Shown: positions 1 to 10,366 of the stretch, piece after piece
Numbering within the stretch: position 1 is the first letter of the stretch
Layout: every line of letters begins with the position of its first letter
Assembly (NCBI GenBank): GCA_009192285.1
Contig: WBVU01000004.1
Coordinates: forward strand, 1,014,001-1,078,000
From: Morchella semilibera
Lineage: Eukaryota > Ascomycota > Pezizomycetes > Pezizales > Morchellaceae
Direction of reading: 5' to 3'
DNA: 64,000 nucleotides
Program-made: the position numbers and the translations under genes
Notes under the pieces: model-generated
Told to the model about the DNA's origin: nothing
The model's database searches: none
The model's input: only the letters and a program-made list of their open reading frames with translations

Positions 1-13
1 AAAAAAGACTTAC

Positions 14-84
14 TGTAACCCAAGCTGCTCACACAGCTCGATAAGCTCTGCCTTCTTTTTCTTAGTGACCCAAAACGAAGTCAT
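14..84 (-). CDS. First exon of an unidentified gene, cut by the window edge
   Basis: An ATG at 84 reading leftwards opens a 71-nt exon that ends at a good donor (GTAAGT, complement of 8-13). The translation begins MTSFWVTKKKKAELIELCEQ and continues LGLQ. The lysine-rich start and the short amphipathic helix resemble the first helix of a SAP-like fold seen at the N-terminus of some fungal membrane proteins, but 24 residues are too few to name a family. The rest of the gene lies outside the window. Known from sequence: start codon, open frame and donor. Inferred: that this is a real gene. Confidence 0.5.
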
Positions 85-720
85 TGTATCTGGTTGTTAA
101 ATATGGGCCTAGTGAGTCCCGCAAAAAGTTACGAAAACACCTTCTGATTTGCTAACGTAGAAAGAATACCTGGGATGAAGAGCACGTTATGTATCTACGA
201 TGTGAGGGGGGGTGTAATGTGCGGCGACGTCTGTTGTTGACAGCAAGGCCAAACTGCGGGGAACGCTTGCCCTTAGCGCGCCCACACCATACTCTACTGC
301 ACTTTACATACCGCAAGATACATGTAGATACATGAGTTCACATTGAGTGTTGGCCGCATACCGCAATGCAAAGCTTGACGAGGTAAATTAATCCATGTCA
401 GTCTTTTCTAAGTCCTTAACGTGACGTCATGACTTATCACTCGTAGGTCTTATGGTTGCACCTAGACGCTACATGCAACCGCAGCACTCTGTGCACTCTG
501 CGAACCGCCCACTACTGAGTAGTAATTAAATGATATTTCAGAGGAATTTTTTCTTTGTTGAATGACAATGGGCCATAATGTTACCGAGATTCTCATCTTT
601 TAGGCTAGGGAAAGCGCATGTAGTCCTTTTAACCACAAATGATGTTCAAGGCTTTCACACTGAGCAAACGAGTCCCAGAAGGCAACATGGGCAACAAAGG
701 ATTATATTCCGAGAACAAAA
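85..720. other. Intergenic spacer
   Basis: About 640 bp between the start of the edge gene and the stop codon of the Cup1-like gene. It holds one TACATGTA palindrome (about 319-326) and no coding sequence I can support. Confidence 0.6.
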
Positions 721-1703
721 TCAAGGAAGTGAATTCCCAACAGTCCCCTCGGATCTACCATTCTTCCCACTTCTTTGTTTTTGCTGGGTACGTTTCTCCA
801 CAATCAATCCCTCAAAGTCTTCCAATTTCCCAACAGTTACCGTTGGCTTCTCAGTCAACGGGGAGTATTTAGCGATCCATCTATTCTTCTCACCGTCTAG
901 GCTTAACGTTGAGCTTTGTGCAAGTATCTTCTTCCATACCCTTTTCTTAAATCTTGGCGTCATATTGTGCACTCTTGTACCTTCTGGCAATGGTAACGCT
1001 GTCAAAACCTTTCTTTTTGGAGGCTTTGGATTCTCCAAGCCACTCACAAGACGCTCGAGACGTCCCATTTGGTACGCGCTGATAGGGGGAAGAACTTTTG
1101 AAAGGAGGTTGGAATGGTGCCTATGAAGCATATTGACCTTTCGACGTATGGATAGTGGACGGCCCCAGATATTCGTTTCGGGTATTTGGGGGGCGATTCT
1201 ATTGATATTTCTGCCATGCTGGGAGGATAGTAATACCCGTAGCGCAGCTGGTATAGTCGGTGGTATGCTGCGGGGCTCATCGGGTATAAGGGGTTCTGGC
1301 TCAACTTCTGGATCTTGTTTTAAAATGGGCTTTTTTTAAAAAAGAAAAAAAATTATCATCACACAAGTTAGCGTTTCGGATTAACCATCTCGGATGAGAT
1401 ATCAGTAAGGGAAATTCACTACTGAGTACAGACCTCCAGGAGCTCATGCTTTTTCCTGCCGGTTCGTCCATAGCTCATGCTCAGAACTTTTGTCAGTGGC
1501 TTAGGATCACCAGCGTTTGCACGGATGAGTACAGAGAGTCCATGTCGTCCCTCTTTGAGGAGCTCCGTTCGACGCCATGAATCCGCGGTAAGGGTTTTTC
1601 TGAACCGTTGCACAATATAACGAGTAATGTATACCCGTGCTACGTCATCATAAAGAACACTGGCCTGTCGAAGGAGATGTCGAAGGAGTTGCTTGGCCTC
1701 CAT
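721..1703 (-). CDS. LYR-motif protein, Cup1-like
   Basis: Two exons, 1434-1703 and 721-1329, joined by a 104-bp intron, give about 292 residues. The N-terminal part carries the LYR-type helical domain, with the pattern LLRHLLRQASVLYDD, RFRKT, LLKEGRHGLSVLIRANAGD and SYGRTGRKKHELLE that I associate with the fungal Cup1-like LYR family. LYR proteins are small mitochondrial adaptors for iron-sulphur cluster delivery or respiratory complex assembly, so a mitochondrial role is likely by family. The second exon starts PILKQDPEVEPEPLIPDEP and ends in a basic region (PRFKKRVWKKIL). The acceptor (AG after an A-run at 1330-1336) is weak and was chosen because it keeps the family-like join HELLE-PILKQDPEVEPEP. 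The gene is divergent from the MBF factor to its right. Confidence 0.7.
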
Positions 1704-2387
1704 TGGTTGGTGAATGCGGTGATATGTATGGGTACAAAAGGACCGTTTTATATCTCCGCGTTTGACTGAGGTTCCATGAAATACGCGGTCAGCTGATCAC
1801 TTGGCATCTTTATCGATACCTAAAGCTTTGGTCTTGTGGCGCAGCTGGTCGAACTTCCTCTCTTGCATGTTAGTGGTTTTTACAGTCAGCAATACTTACC
1901 TAAACCAGTAAAGAGGTTGGGGAGTCCGAGCCACGCGCATGTCTCGGAACGCCAGCAAGACGCGCGCTCTTCTCCGCAGCAGCAGATCGCGACTTCCCTC
2001 AGATCTTTTTCCACGACTCAGATCTTGCTGTCAGCAAGTAATTCAAGTCTACTCTCCCCCTGCAGCCCCAATCCCCTCAACGACCATCAACAATAGCAAC
2101 ACTGGTAACATAAACAACAACGCGGATTCCCTATTAATTACTCTTTTCACCGCAACGTTGTTGCTCTCAGCCGTTGTAATCTCCGCACGCCGGAGGGTCT
2201 GGGGCATCACCCTTCTGTAAACGTACATATCTCGTTTCTTGCCCTCCCCACTCCTTATCACTTTACACGTTCCGCTTCCACTCCCTTGGCTCTTAGCCCC
2301 CTTTGGTGCTAGTAAATTTGTCTACCAAATTTACCTATCAGATCAAGCCTCTCTGTACACTGCTTGAGTTTCATCCCTTTCCGAGTG
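1704..2387. other. Shared 5' spacer of the Cup1-like and MBF-factor genes
   Basis: 684 bp between two divergent start codons. Short open frames here (for example 1939-2220) have no recognisable content and are probably leader sequence. I saw no clear MCB element (ACGCGT) in it. Confidence 0.5.
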
Positions 2388-4976
2388 ATGGCCTCCTCCT
2401 CTAGACCTCCAAATTTTGCTCGAAGCGGTTCATCATCTCTAACCGCTACTACCTCTATGTATCAGCCGTCTGCCGTCGGTTCTTTCGCTACAAACGGTTC
2501 CACTTCTGTGGCTTCAACCCCCCAAGGAACCCCTCCTCCGCCCCCGCTTTCTGTCCATATGGATGACTCGAAACCTACAATCTTCACTGTAAGTCTGCCT
2601 GTAATTATTACCCAGATAATGTCGAAGGATATATAGCTAACAGTTTTGTCAAACTATAGGCCACCTATTCCGGTGTTGCGGTGTTCGAAATGCCAGTAAA
2701 TAATGTTGCAGTGATGCGACGCCGCCATGATTCGTGGTTGAACGCAACCCAGATCCTCAAGGTAGCTGGTGTAGAAAAAGGGAAGCGAACAAAAGTTCTG
2801 GAAAAGGAAATCCTCAACGGTCAACATGAGAAGGTCCAGGGCGGGTATGGGAAATACCAAGGGACATGGTACTCAAATAATTTGATCACGATCACACGAT
2901 AGCACTCGCTGACTCACTCAATAGGGTTGATTTTGAAAGAGGTCGGGAATTCTGTCGCTCTTATGGGGTAGAGGAGTTACTTGCTCCCTTACTTGACCTT
3001 GATGTTCTAGCTGCTAGTGGCGCCGATTCGACTCCCACAAAAGAGCAAGCCATGGCTGCAAAACGGAAGCGGATGTATAATACCAGCCTGAGCCAGACGA
3101 ATGGACACACGGGCCCCTTATTCACCCCTATATCTTCCACCGTTTCCAGTGCCTTCAATGCTCTCAGTAAATCTACCTCAAGAATGGATTCGCAAGAGAC
3201 CCGGACAGCAAATTCCCAGAATTCTGTTATGTCATCGCAGGCACCCCAGGGTACTATTCGCCCAAACGAGTCACAGAGTCAAGAGTCTTGGCCACCAAAC
3301 CTGCCAACAGAGACAAGTTTTGTATCTCAGATTCAGCCTGATTCTACGTATTCCTCTCAAATTTTGCCTGTTCCTGAACGAGATTCGCAAGAGCCTCCAC
3401 GAAAACGGGCACGACCTTCCACTCCACTCAATGAAGTACCTGCCCATTTTTTCCAGCCACAAATTGATACTCCACAAAGGCCTCTACAACCTGTAATAGC
3501 AGATCATGTGCCAGATGCCGAACATGCGCGGCAGACATTGATGAATCTTTTCATTAACCCTGAGACTGATTCATCTGTGCTTGCCCAATTGGATACGCTC
3601 ACCCCTGAACAAATCGATATTCCACTCGATTCTACAGGAGGTGCTGCCATTCATTGGGCAGCGTCCTTGGCACGCGTTCCCCTTATTCGGGCCTTGATAG
3701 CAAAAGGTGCTTCGATATATAGGGTCAATCATAGTGGCGAATCAGCGCTAGTTCGCGGATGTTTTGTGACCAACAATTTCGATCAATTTTCCTTTCCCCA
3801 ACTTCTCAACCTCTTGTATCCCACCATTCCTATTGTCGATAATAACGGTCGGACTATCTTACATCATATTGCTGTAAAGTCTGGGATGAAGGGGAGGAGT
3901 GCAGATAGCAGATACTATCTTCATTGTTTGCTAGAGTTTGTGGCCAAACATGGTGCCTCTTCCACTAGTCGTACGGGTGGGCCAAAGGTGATGAGTCTGA
4001 CAAGATTTATTGGAGAGATTGTGAATGCACAAGATAAAAGCGGAGATACGGCATTGAATATTGCCGCTCGTATAGGGAATAAGAGCATTATACAGCAATT
4101 GTTAGAGATTGGTGCAGATTCTAGTATACCAAACAGGGCGGGACTTAGACCCATCGATTTTGGTGTTGGTGGAGAGCCTGCTCCTGTGCCAAGTAGAAGG
4201 GAGCAAACTTGGACTGCGCCGCCTGTTGTTGTGCAAAAACGGCAGGATATTGTTAACCGTGAGTTGTCCAAATCCCACAAACTCTCTGTGTGGTCATTCT
4301 AACACCATCTTCCTCTCTAGTGATAAAGGATGCCATTGCTGGCCTCGAAAAAGACTTTCAGGGCGAAATTGAGGCGAAGCAAGAGCAAGTCATGGCAACC
4401 CTAAACCAGTTAAGGGAAGTCACCTTAAAATTAGGTAAAGAACGTGAAAATATGAATCAGCTCCGCCAAAGAAGTCGGCAACATGCTGAACTCCGTCAAC
4501 ATTGTCAGAATTTACGGCGGGCAATCGACGAAGAAAACTCGCGATTCAAGGAAAAACTTGGAGTCACCAATGGCACTCCTCGAAACATGAACGAAGAGTC
4601 GATGGATCCTGACGCTGCCCTTAAAATATTGCCTGAATTTTTAGCACCTGTTACGGATGTTAGAAATATGAGCCAACAGCAAAAGGAATACCTACACTCT
4701 TTACCATCAGCATCAGTCCTCCGGGCTCGAGCTCGAGCTTATAGGAAAAATGAGGATATGCTTAAGGATGTTGCTAGTAAACTGCATGATCGAAGTACTG
4801 AACTAGAGGATAAATTTCGGAGAGTTGTTTCTTTATGTACAGGGGTTGATGAGGATAGGGTTGACTCGTTGCTCGAAGGCCTAGTTCAAGCCGTAGAAAG
4901 CGATCCGGGGGAAGTAGACACAGCTAGAGTTAGTAGCTTTCTAAGGAAAGTTGACGAAAGCCTGTCAAGAGATTGA
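2388..4976 (+). CDS. MBF-type cell-cycle transcription factor (APSES + ankyrin), Mbp1/Res2 family
   Basis: Four exons (2388-2588, 2660-2868, 2925-4258, 4321-4976) give a 799-residue protein in one consistent frame. Residues about 68-162 form an APSES/KilA-N DNA-binding domain ([39 protein letters not shown]). A Ser/Gln-rich linker follows, with a basic KRKRM patch and PRKRARP. Ankyrin repeats lie at about 367-560 ([36 protein letters not shown]). The C-terminus is a coiled coil (about 583-665) and a helical tail, as in Mbp1/Swi4/Res proteins. By family it is the DNA-binding subunit of the MBF complex that drives G1/S genes through MCB elements in the nucleus. The ATG at 2388 is the first in frame. 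The length matches the family. Confidence 0.9.
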
Positions 4977-5697
4977 TTGTGACGTATAGGTAATGCTGGG
5001 TGTCTATTCAACTGGTTGTTGCCTGCGGACTGCCATAAGCATTATTGATTATTACTTATCACAGATTATCTTGTTCATCCAACCCCTCCCCCCTTTTCCC
5101 TTTTTCCCTTTTTTTTCTTTCTCTTTTTCATTTGGGGGGTTACTTGCTATCTTTTTCTTTTAACGGGAACTAGGCCAGGTGGACGAGTATTATTTCTTCT
5201 TTTCCCTTCGGAGGAGTGTGGTGCATCAGGCGTCCAATGTCATTATTTCGGATCATTTTCGTTTTGCATCTTTACACCTTTCTACTGAACAACTTTGATC
5301 TTTACAGGAATCGTTTTCATCACGGAAGCCTTAAAACAAGTTACTAATGTTTTCATTCTCTTTTTCTTGACTTTCTTTCTTTCGAGGGTCGGATCGGTTA
5401 TTCTAGGGTCATTTGGAAAGGAGGCCGATAGGGCAGCAAGAACGAAAAACACTATTGCCATTTACATTATTGTACATAGCTACAGAATTTGTGTACACGA
5501 CAAGAAATGCACTTTTAAGGAGGTGGTGTGACAATAAACGATGAGTGCCTAGATTTACGATTTAACTTGCATCCGACCAATGAGACTAGTACCATAGGAT
5601 ACTACTATGGGCTCTGTATCATTGGCTTGCTGTAGGGAATGAGGAGATTAACCTCCCCCCCCCCAGTCCGAGTGAGATTTGGTGAACACTCCCGATT
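4977..5697. other. Spacer between convergent genes
   Basis: About 720 bp between two convergent stop codons. It is pyrimidine-rich in the first third (TTTCCC runs at about 5095-5160) and contains a C10 tract at 5655-5664. The open frame at 5295-5531 shows no domain and I do not call it. Confidence 0.5.
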
Positions 5698-6374
5698 CTA
5701 ATGTCTCTCAACCTCTGGGCCCCTCTTAGCCATAGCTGACAGGGTGTCGTCAGTCAATCTCATGACCTGCCATTCTTTGCCCATGTTTTCGGCACCAATG
5801 CTTTCATAGAACTTGATCGAAGGAGTATTCCCTATAATCCTTCCATGTTAACTAAATTTAGTAGAGGTTATAGGCAGTACTGACATTTCAAAACACTCCA
5901 TTCCAATCTCCCCCCGTTGATCTCTAGTACCTCCTGTGCAAGTGCTGCAAGGAGCGCAGTACCGTATCCACGGCCACGAAACTCGGGGCGGACGAATAGG
6001 TCCTCGAGATAGATGCCGGGCTTGGCACGCCATGTGCTGTAATTGTTGAAGTATCTACTAACTTATTAGAGAGATTTACTAAGAACAAGTTAGTAGGCTA
6101 AGAAACTTAAACTTACAGAGCCATTCCAGCTGGTTTCTCCCCTTCGAAGATTAAAAGTGTCTTTGCATAAGCTTTGGAGCCTTCCTTAAATCCTAAGGTG
6201 TTGGCGAGCGTTTCAACGGTAGCTAGTACCGCGTCGGGCTCTTTCTCGTAGATCGCAAGCTCATTGATGAACTCAAAAATAAGAGGGACGTCTAATATTT
6301 GTTGGCTCTTCATCCCTTGAGTGGCTTGGGTACTTACCTGAAGCGAGAGCATGTCTAATGATTGGTTTGGCCAT
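5698..6374 (-). CDS. GNAT-family N-acetyltransferase (diamine acetyltransferase type)
   Basis: Four exons (6338-6374, 6117-6291, 5885-6054, 5698-5831) give exactly 172 codons, 171 residues. It starts [12 protein letters not shown] and then [22 protein letters not shown]. The acetyl-CoA loop [11 protein letters not shown] follows [11 protein letters not shown], and the C-terminal part reads [22 protein letters not shown]. This is the usual layout of the spermidine/spermine or thialysine acetyltransferase branch. The likely reaction is transfer of an acetyl group from acetyl-CoA to a small amine; the substrate cannot be told from sequence. The acceptor at 6054 was chosen because it restores the conserved [10 protein letters not shown]. 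The gene is divergent from END3, with 453 bp between the start codons. Confidence 0.88.
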
Positions 6375-6827
6375 TTTTGAAAACGTGATTTTAGAAAAAG
6401 AGAGAGAGTGGAAATTAAGTAGGAAACTGCGGGGTTCACTTGTAGTGGGGTTGGCCCAAACGTCTTGATGTATTGTATATACATGTATGTAGTAGGTGCG
6501 TGTGGGTACCATACTTCCTTTAAGTGCAGATTATTGTGCCTACATACAAAGTTTAATTTGCTCCGAAATCTGTAAGCGTTTGAATTACGCGAATTCAAAT
6601 TTAAGCCATCTACGATTTCGAGAAGCAGGGCTACATGTAATTCGTGTATTCACAAATCACAAGCCTGGTGAACTGATGGAGGCTGACTGTTGCCGGCTGG
6701 CCTTCCGGGGTCCGAGACCCTGGCCAGGTTTCGGAGACTACTGCTACCGCACCCCCCCCCCCCCTCCAGGTACACACAAAAGCTCCTTACAACACTCACT
6801 CGCGCAGCTACAGCACCCATAAACACG
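6375..6827. promoter_or_regulatory. Bidirectional 5' region, GNAT / END3
   Basis: 453 bp between divergent starts. It contains TACATGTA at about 6478-6485 and 6631-6638 and a C13 run at 6752-6764 on the END3 sense strand, 64 bp before its ATG. No known factor site was recognised. Confidence 0.4.
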
Positions 6828-8245
6828 ATGGCCTCCAAACCCATCTCTGAAGCTGATATCGGAAAATACTGGGAGATATTTAGCGCCCACTCCCGCGATG
6901 GAAAGCGAATCACTGGCGACCAAGCCTATGGCATGCTCAAGAACTCCGGCCTAAACGAGGACCAGCTTGCCAAAATATGGGATCTCGCTGATGTTGACAA
7001 AGACGGAGACCTTGACTTCGAGGAATTCTGCGTTGCGATGAGATTGATCTTCGATCTCGTTAATGGGGTGCGTTCTCTCCTGAGCCCCCCCTCCGCACCC
7101 TGCCCAGGAAGAGCTATGGGGAAGCTTTGAAAAGTATTGGGGAGCTAACTGTAGGTGTAGGAATTGAAAACAGTGCCTACAAAGCTACCCGCATTTCTAG
7201 TCCCAGAGTCCAAAGCTCACCTCGTTACTGCCTCTGATGCACTCTCCAATGACCCGCCTCAGTTTGAAAGGATGGAAGACCTCGAGGATGATACGGTGGG
7301 GCTTAAAGATGGATTCGATTGGTATATGTCGCCTGGGGACAAGTCGAAATATGAGGGGATTTATCTTGCCAATGCAGGTGACCACGGACAGATTCAATGT
7401 ACAGCTATATAACTTCCGTCGCGTAACACCCTTTGCTGATTATCCTTAGTTTCTGCGTTGGAGGGTCTCTATGACTCGATAAACGTCCCAGACACAGACA
7501 TTCGCTTCGCCTGGAACCTAGTCAACCCTTCTTCGTCGCCATCGGTAGGAAAAGATCAGGCATTGGTGTTCTTGCACATCCTCAATGGTCGCCATGAAGG
7601 CTACCGTATCCCACGAACTGTCCCGGCGTCTTTGAGAGCGACTTTCCAGAAGAACCAGATCAACTATGACCTCGATAAGGTCAAGGATACAGGACGGGGT
7701 CTAGGAAGTGGAAGGAGGGACATGAACACTATCTCGGGGAAAAAGGAGGCATTTGGAGAGAGCTACCTTACGAGATTAGGGGTTGGTGGGAGAGGGAATT
7801 TTAAACATTCTGGTAGAGCATCAGTGCCAAGCTTTATAACACAGGTGTTAATTTGGATATAGGAACCGACTTTTCGTCTACAAAAGATAAAGACTGGGAG
7901 GAAGTCCGTCTTAAGCGTGAGCTCGCAGACCTCGAGTCCAAGATTTCAGAAGCGGAAGCTGCGGCGGAAAAGAGAAGAAACAGAGATAAATATGGATCTA
8001 GCGGATCAAAAGCCGCATTAGTAAAACGGGAACTTGAGCAGATGCTGGATTATAAACGACGAACTCTCCGGGATCTGGAAGATAGTAGAGGTTCGGCGAA
8101 GGGAGGTGCAGATTTGAAGAGCGTAAGGGAGGATCTGGAAATGCTTAAAATGCAGGTCGATGCAGTGGAGCAGCACCTGAGGGAGCGAGAACGAGTATTG
8201 CAAGGGCTACAAGATGAGATTGAAGAGGAGAAGTTGAAAAGGTGA
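6828..8245 (+). CDS. END3: End3/SagA, EH-domain endocytosis and actin-patch protein
   Basis: Four exons (6828-7067, 7161-7398, 7450-7812, 7863-8245) give 407 residues, the normal End3 length. The N-terminal EH domain contains an EF-hand loop at residues 55-66 ([12 protein letters not shown]). It is followed by [19 protein letters not shown] and a second EH-like region with [18 protein letters not shown]. The C-terminal part is a coiled coil with two heptad-rich segments ([39 protein letters not shown]). By family End3 works with Pan1 and Sla1 in the cortical actin complex needed for endocytosis. Introns are 50-93 bp. It is co-directional with RPS14, 544 bp downstream. Confidence 0.93.
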
Positions 8246-8789
8246 TTTAGTTCTATGTATTGTTATTATTAGCCTTTGACAGCGCAATAGGGGTGGAGAG
8301 GGTGTTTTAATCTAGAAAATGGTATCGAGTAATTGTTTTCATTTTTTCTAGCAGTTTGGTTTCTTTTCTTTTCTTTTCTTTCTTCCTTTTCTAGACGTGC
8401 TACTGGCATATTATTTACATATAATTGTACTCATGTGGAATATACATGTGGTACATCTTTAGTGACTTATATGCGCGCGGATCTATCGATTGGCCAACTT
8501 CTGAGTCCAAATATTCATTTCTTGGCAACCAGTTTTTGTTGTGCATAAATTACACGATGCAATAAAAAGTGTCCGGGTACATGTAATCATGATCGATCTA
8601 ATCTTTCAATATCCCTGCCTCCTCCCATTGTGACTGCTGTTTACTCCCACCGCCAAGCCCACACCCAAGGAACTCTGCAATTCTCAATCTACAGAATCCT
8701 TAACGATTGCGACGCAAGCAACATCACGAACCAATAATCCCCGTACCTCTCGTCACTCGTCATCTACCGACAACCTAAAATAATCAAAA
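8246..8789. other. Spacer upstream of RPS14
   Basis: 544 bp with a T-rich stretch after the END3 stop, one TACATGTA at about 8578, and a C-rich then A-rich leader just before the RPS14 start, typical of highly expressed fungal ribosomal-protein genes. Confidence 0.5.
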
Positions 8790-9554
<765 letters not shown>

Positions 9555-9995
9555 GCGCACGCGTTTGGAAAACAAAAAAAGGCATGGGATCATCTTTTCA
9601 ACTTTTTTCTTTTTTCTTCTTCTCTTCTAGGGCTTTAGGGTAAATAAATAAATCTAGGCTTTTGCCAAGAAGAGTTTCGAGGTTTCTTAACGACTTATAT
9701 TACAATGAGCTAGTCTAAGGAAGCAATATGTAGGGACTATGCAGCCTTAACCGTATCTTACTACAGAATATGGACGGGGGTACAGGGTCTACGGTTTATC
9801 CATTTACTAAGCGAGTGATAGTTTATGAAACTGAGGCATCATGTTACACAAGAATTATCTGAGGCAGTACTTGGTGCTGCGGGGTGTAGGTACATGTAAA
9901 GTAGTAGTACATTAGTACATGTAAGTATCTCACTAGCTGTGCGTAACTTTCTGTCCACTGGCCAATACATGTATTTAATAAAACCAAGAACATAC

Positions 9996-10123
9996 TTAAT
10001 GGTAGTCTCGTTCCCAGACCCAATCGGTATTGCTTTAGGTGGACTGGTGTGGACTACTTTAATACATAAAATACTACAACACCAACCACACTAAATAGGG
10101 GATGGGCACGAGACTAACTTAAT
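9996..10123. mobile_element. 118-bp MITE-like element with TTAAT target duplication
   Basis: The element occupies 10001-10118. Its ends are inverted: left GGTAGTCTCGTTCCC, right end read in complement GTTAGTCTCGTGCCC. The internal arms also pair imperfectly (TTTAGGTGGACTGGTGTGG against TTTAGTGTGGTTGGTGTTG), so the whole unit folds back. Both sides carry TTAAT (9996-10000 and 10119-10123), which fits a target-site duplication. It encodes nothing, so it would depend on a transposase made elsewhere. The superfamily is not certain. Confidence 0.7.
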
Positions 10124-10280
10124 GACATCTTCCTAATTAGCTAGACACAGAAGTAAGTACAACATGGTAAAGCACCCAGCTCTCAACATCAGGCAGTCAA
10201 CTTTAATGAAGACTCCAGTTGCTACGCGTACCTTTAGCGCCTCCATTGGTTCCACATATCGGTTCCTTCAAGATTAAATT

Positions 10281-10366
10281 TACTACGCATAATTCAGGGT
10301 AAGTCTGTAGACAATGGTCGTGGTTGCAACAGTCTACAGACTTACCCCTAACACCGCACCGTAGTA
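10281..10366. repeat. Small inverted-repeat element, copy 1
   Basis: TACTACG at 10281-10287 pairs with CGTAGTA at 10360-10366. Inside, GGGTAAGTCTGTAGAC (10297-10312) pairs perfectly with 10332-10347 around a 19-nt loop containing TCGTGGTTGCAA. A related sequence lies at 29634-29744, sharing the outer arms, the CGTGGTTGCAA core and ACAGACTTA/CCCCTA. This copy has an uninterrupted ACAGACTTACCCCTA, which serves as the empty site for the insertion seen in copy 2. Confidence 0.65.

Noticed and set aside
1833-1935. tRNA-like start (GTGGCGCAGCTGGT) near a possible T arm
   Set aside because: No acceptor stem closes, and no proper anticodon or T arm could be folded.
5295-5531. 78-codon open frame after the MBF factor
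   Set aside because: Hydrophobic from T-rich sequence, no domain, no splice or codon support.
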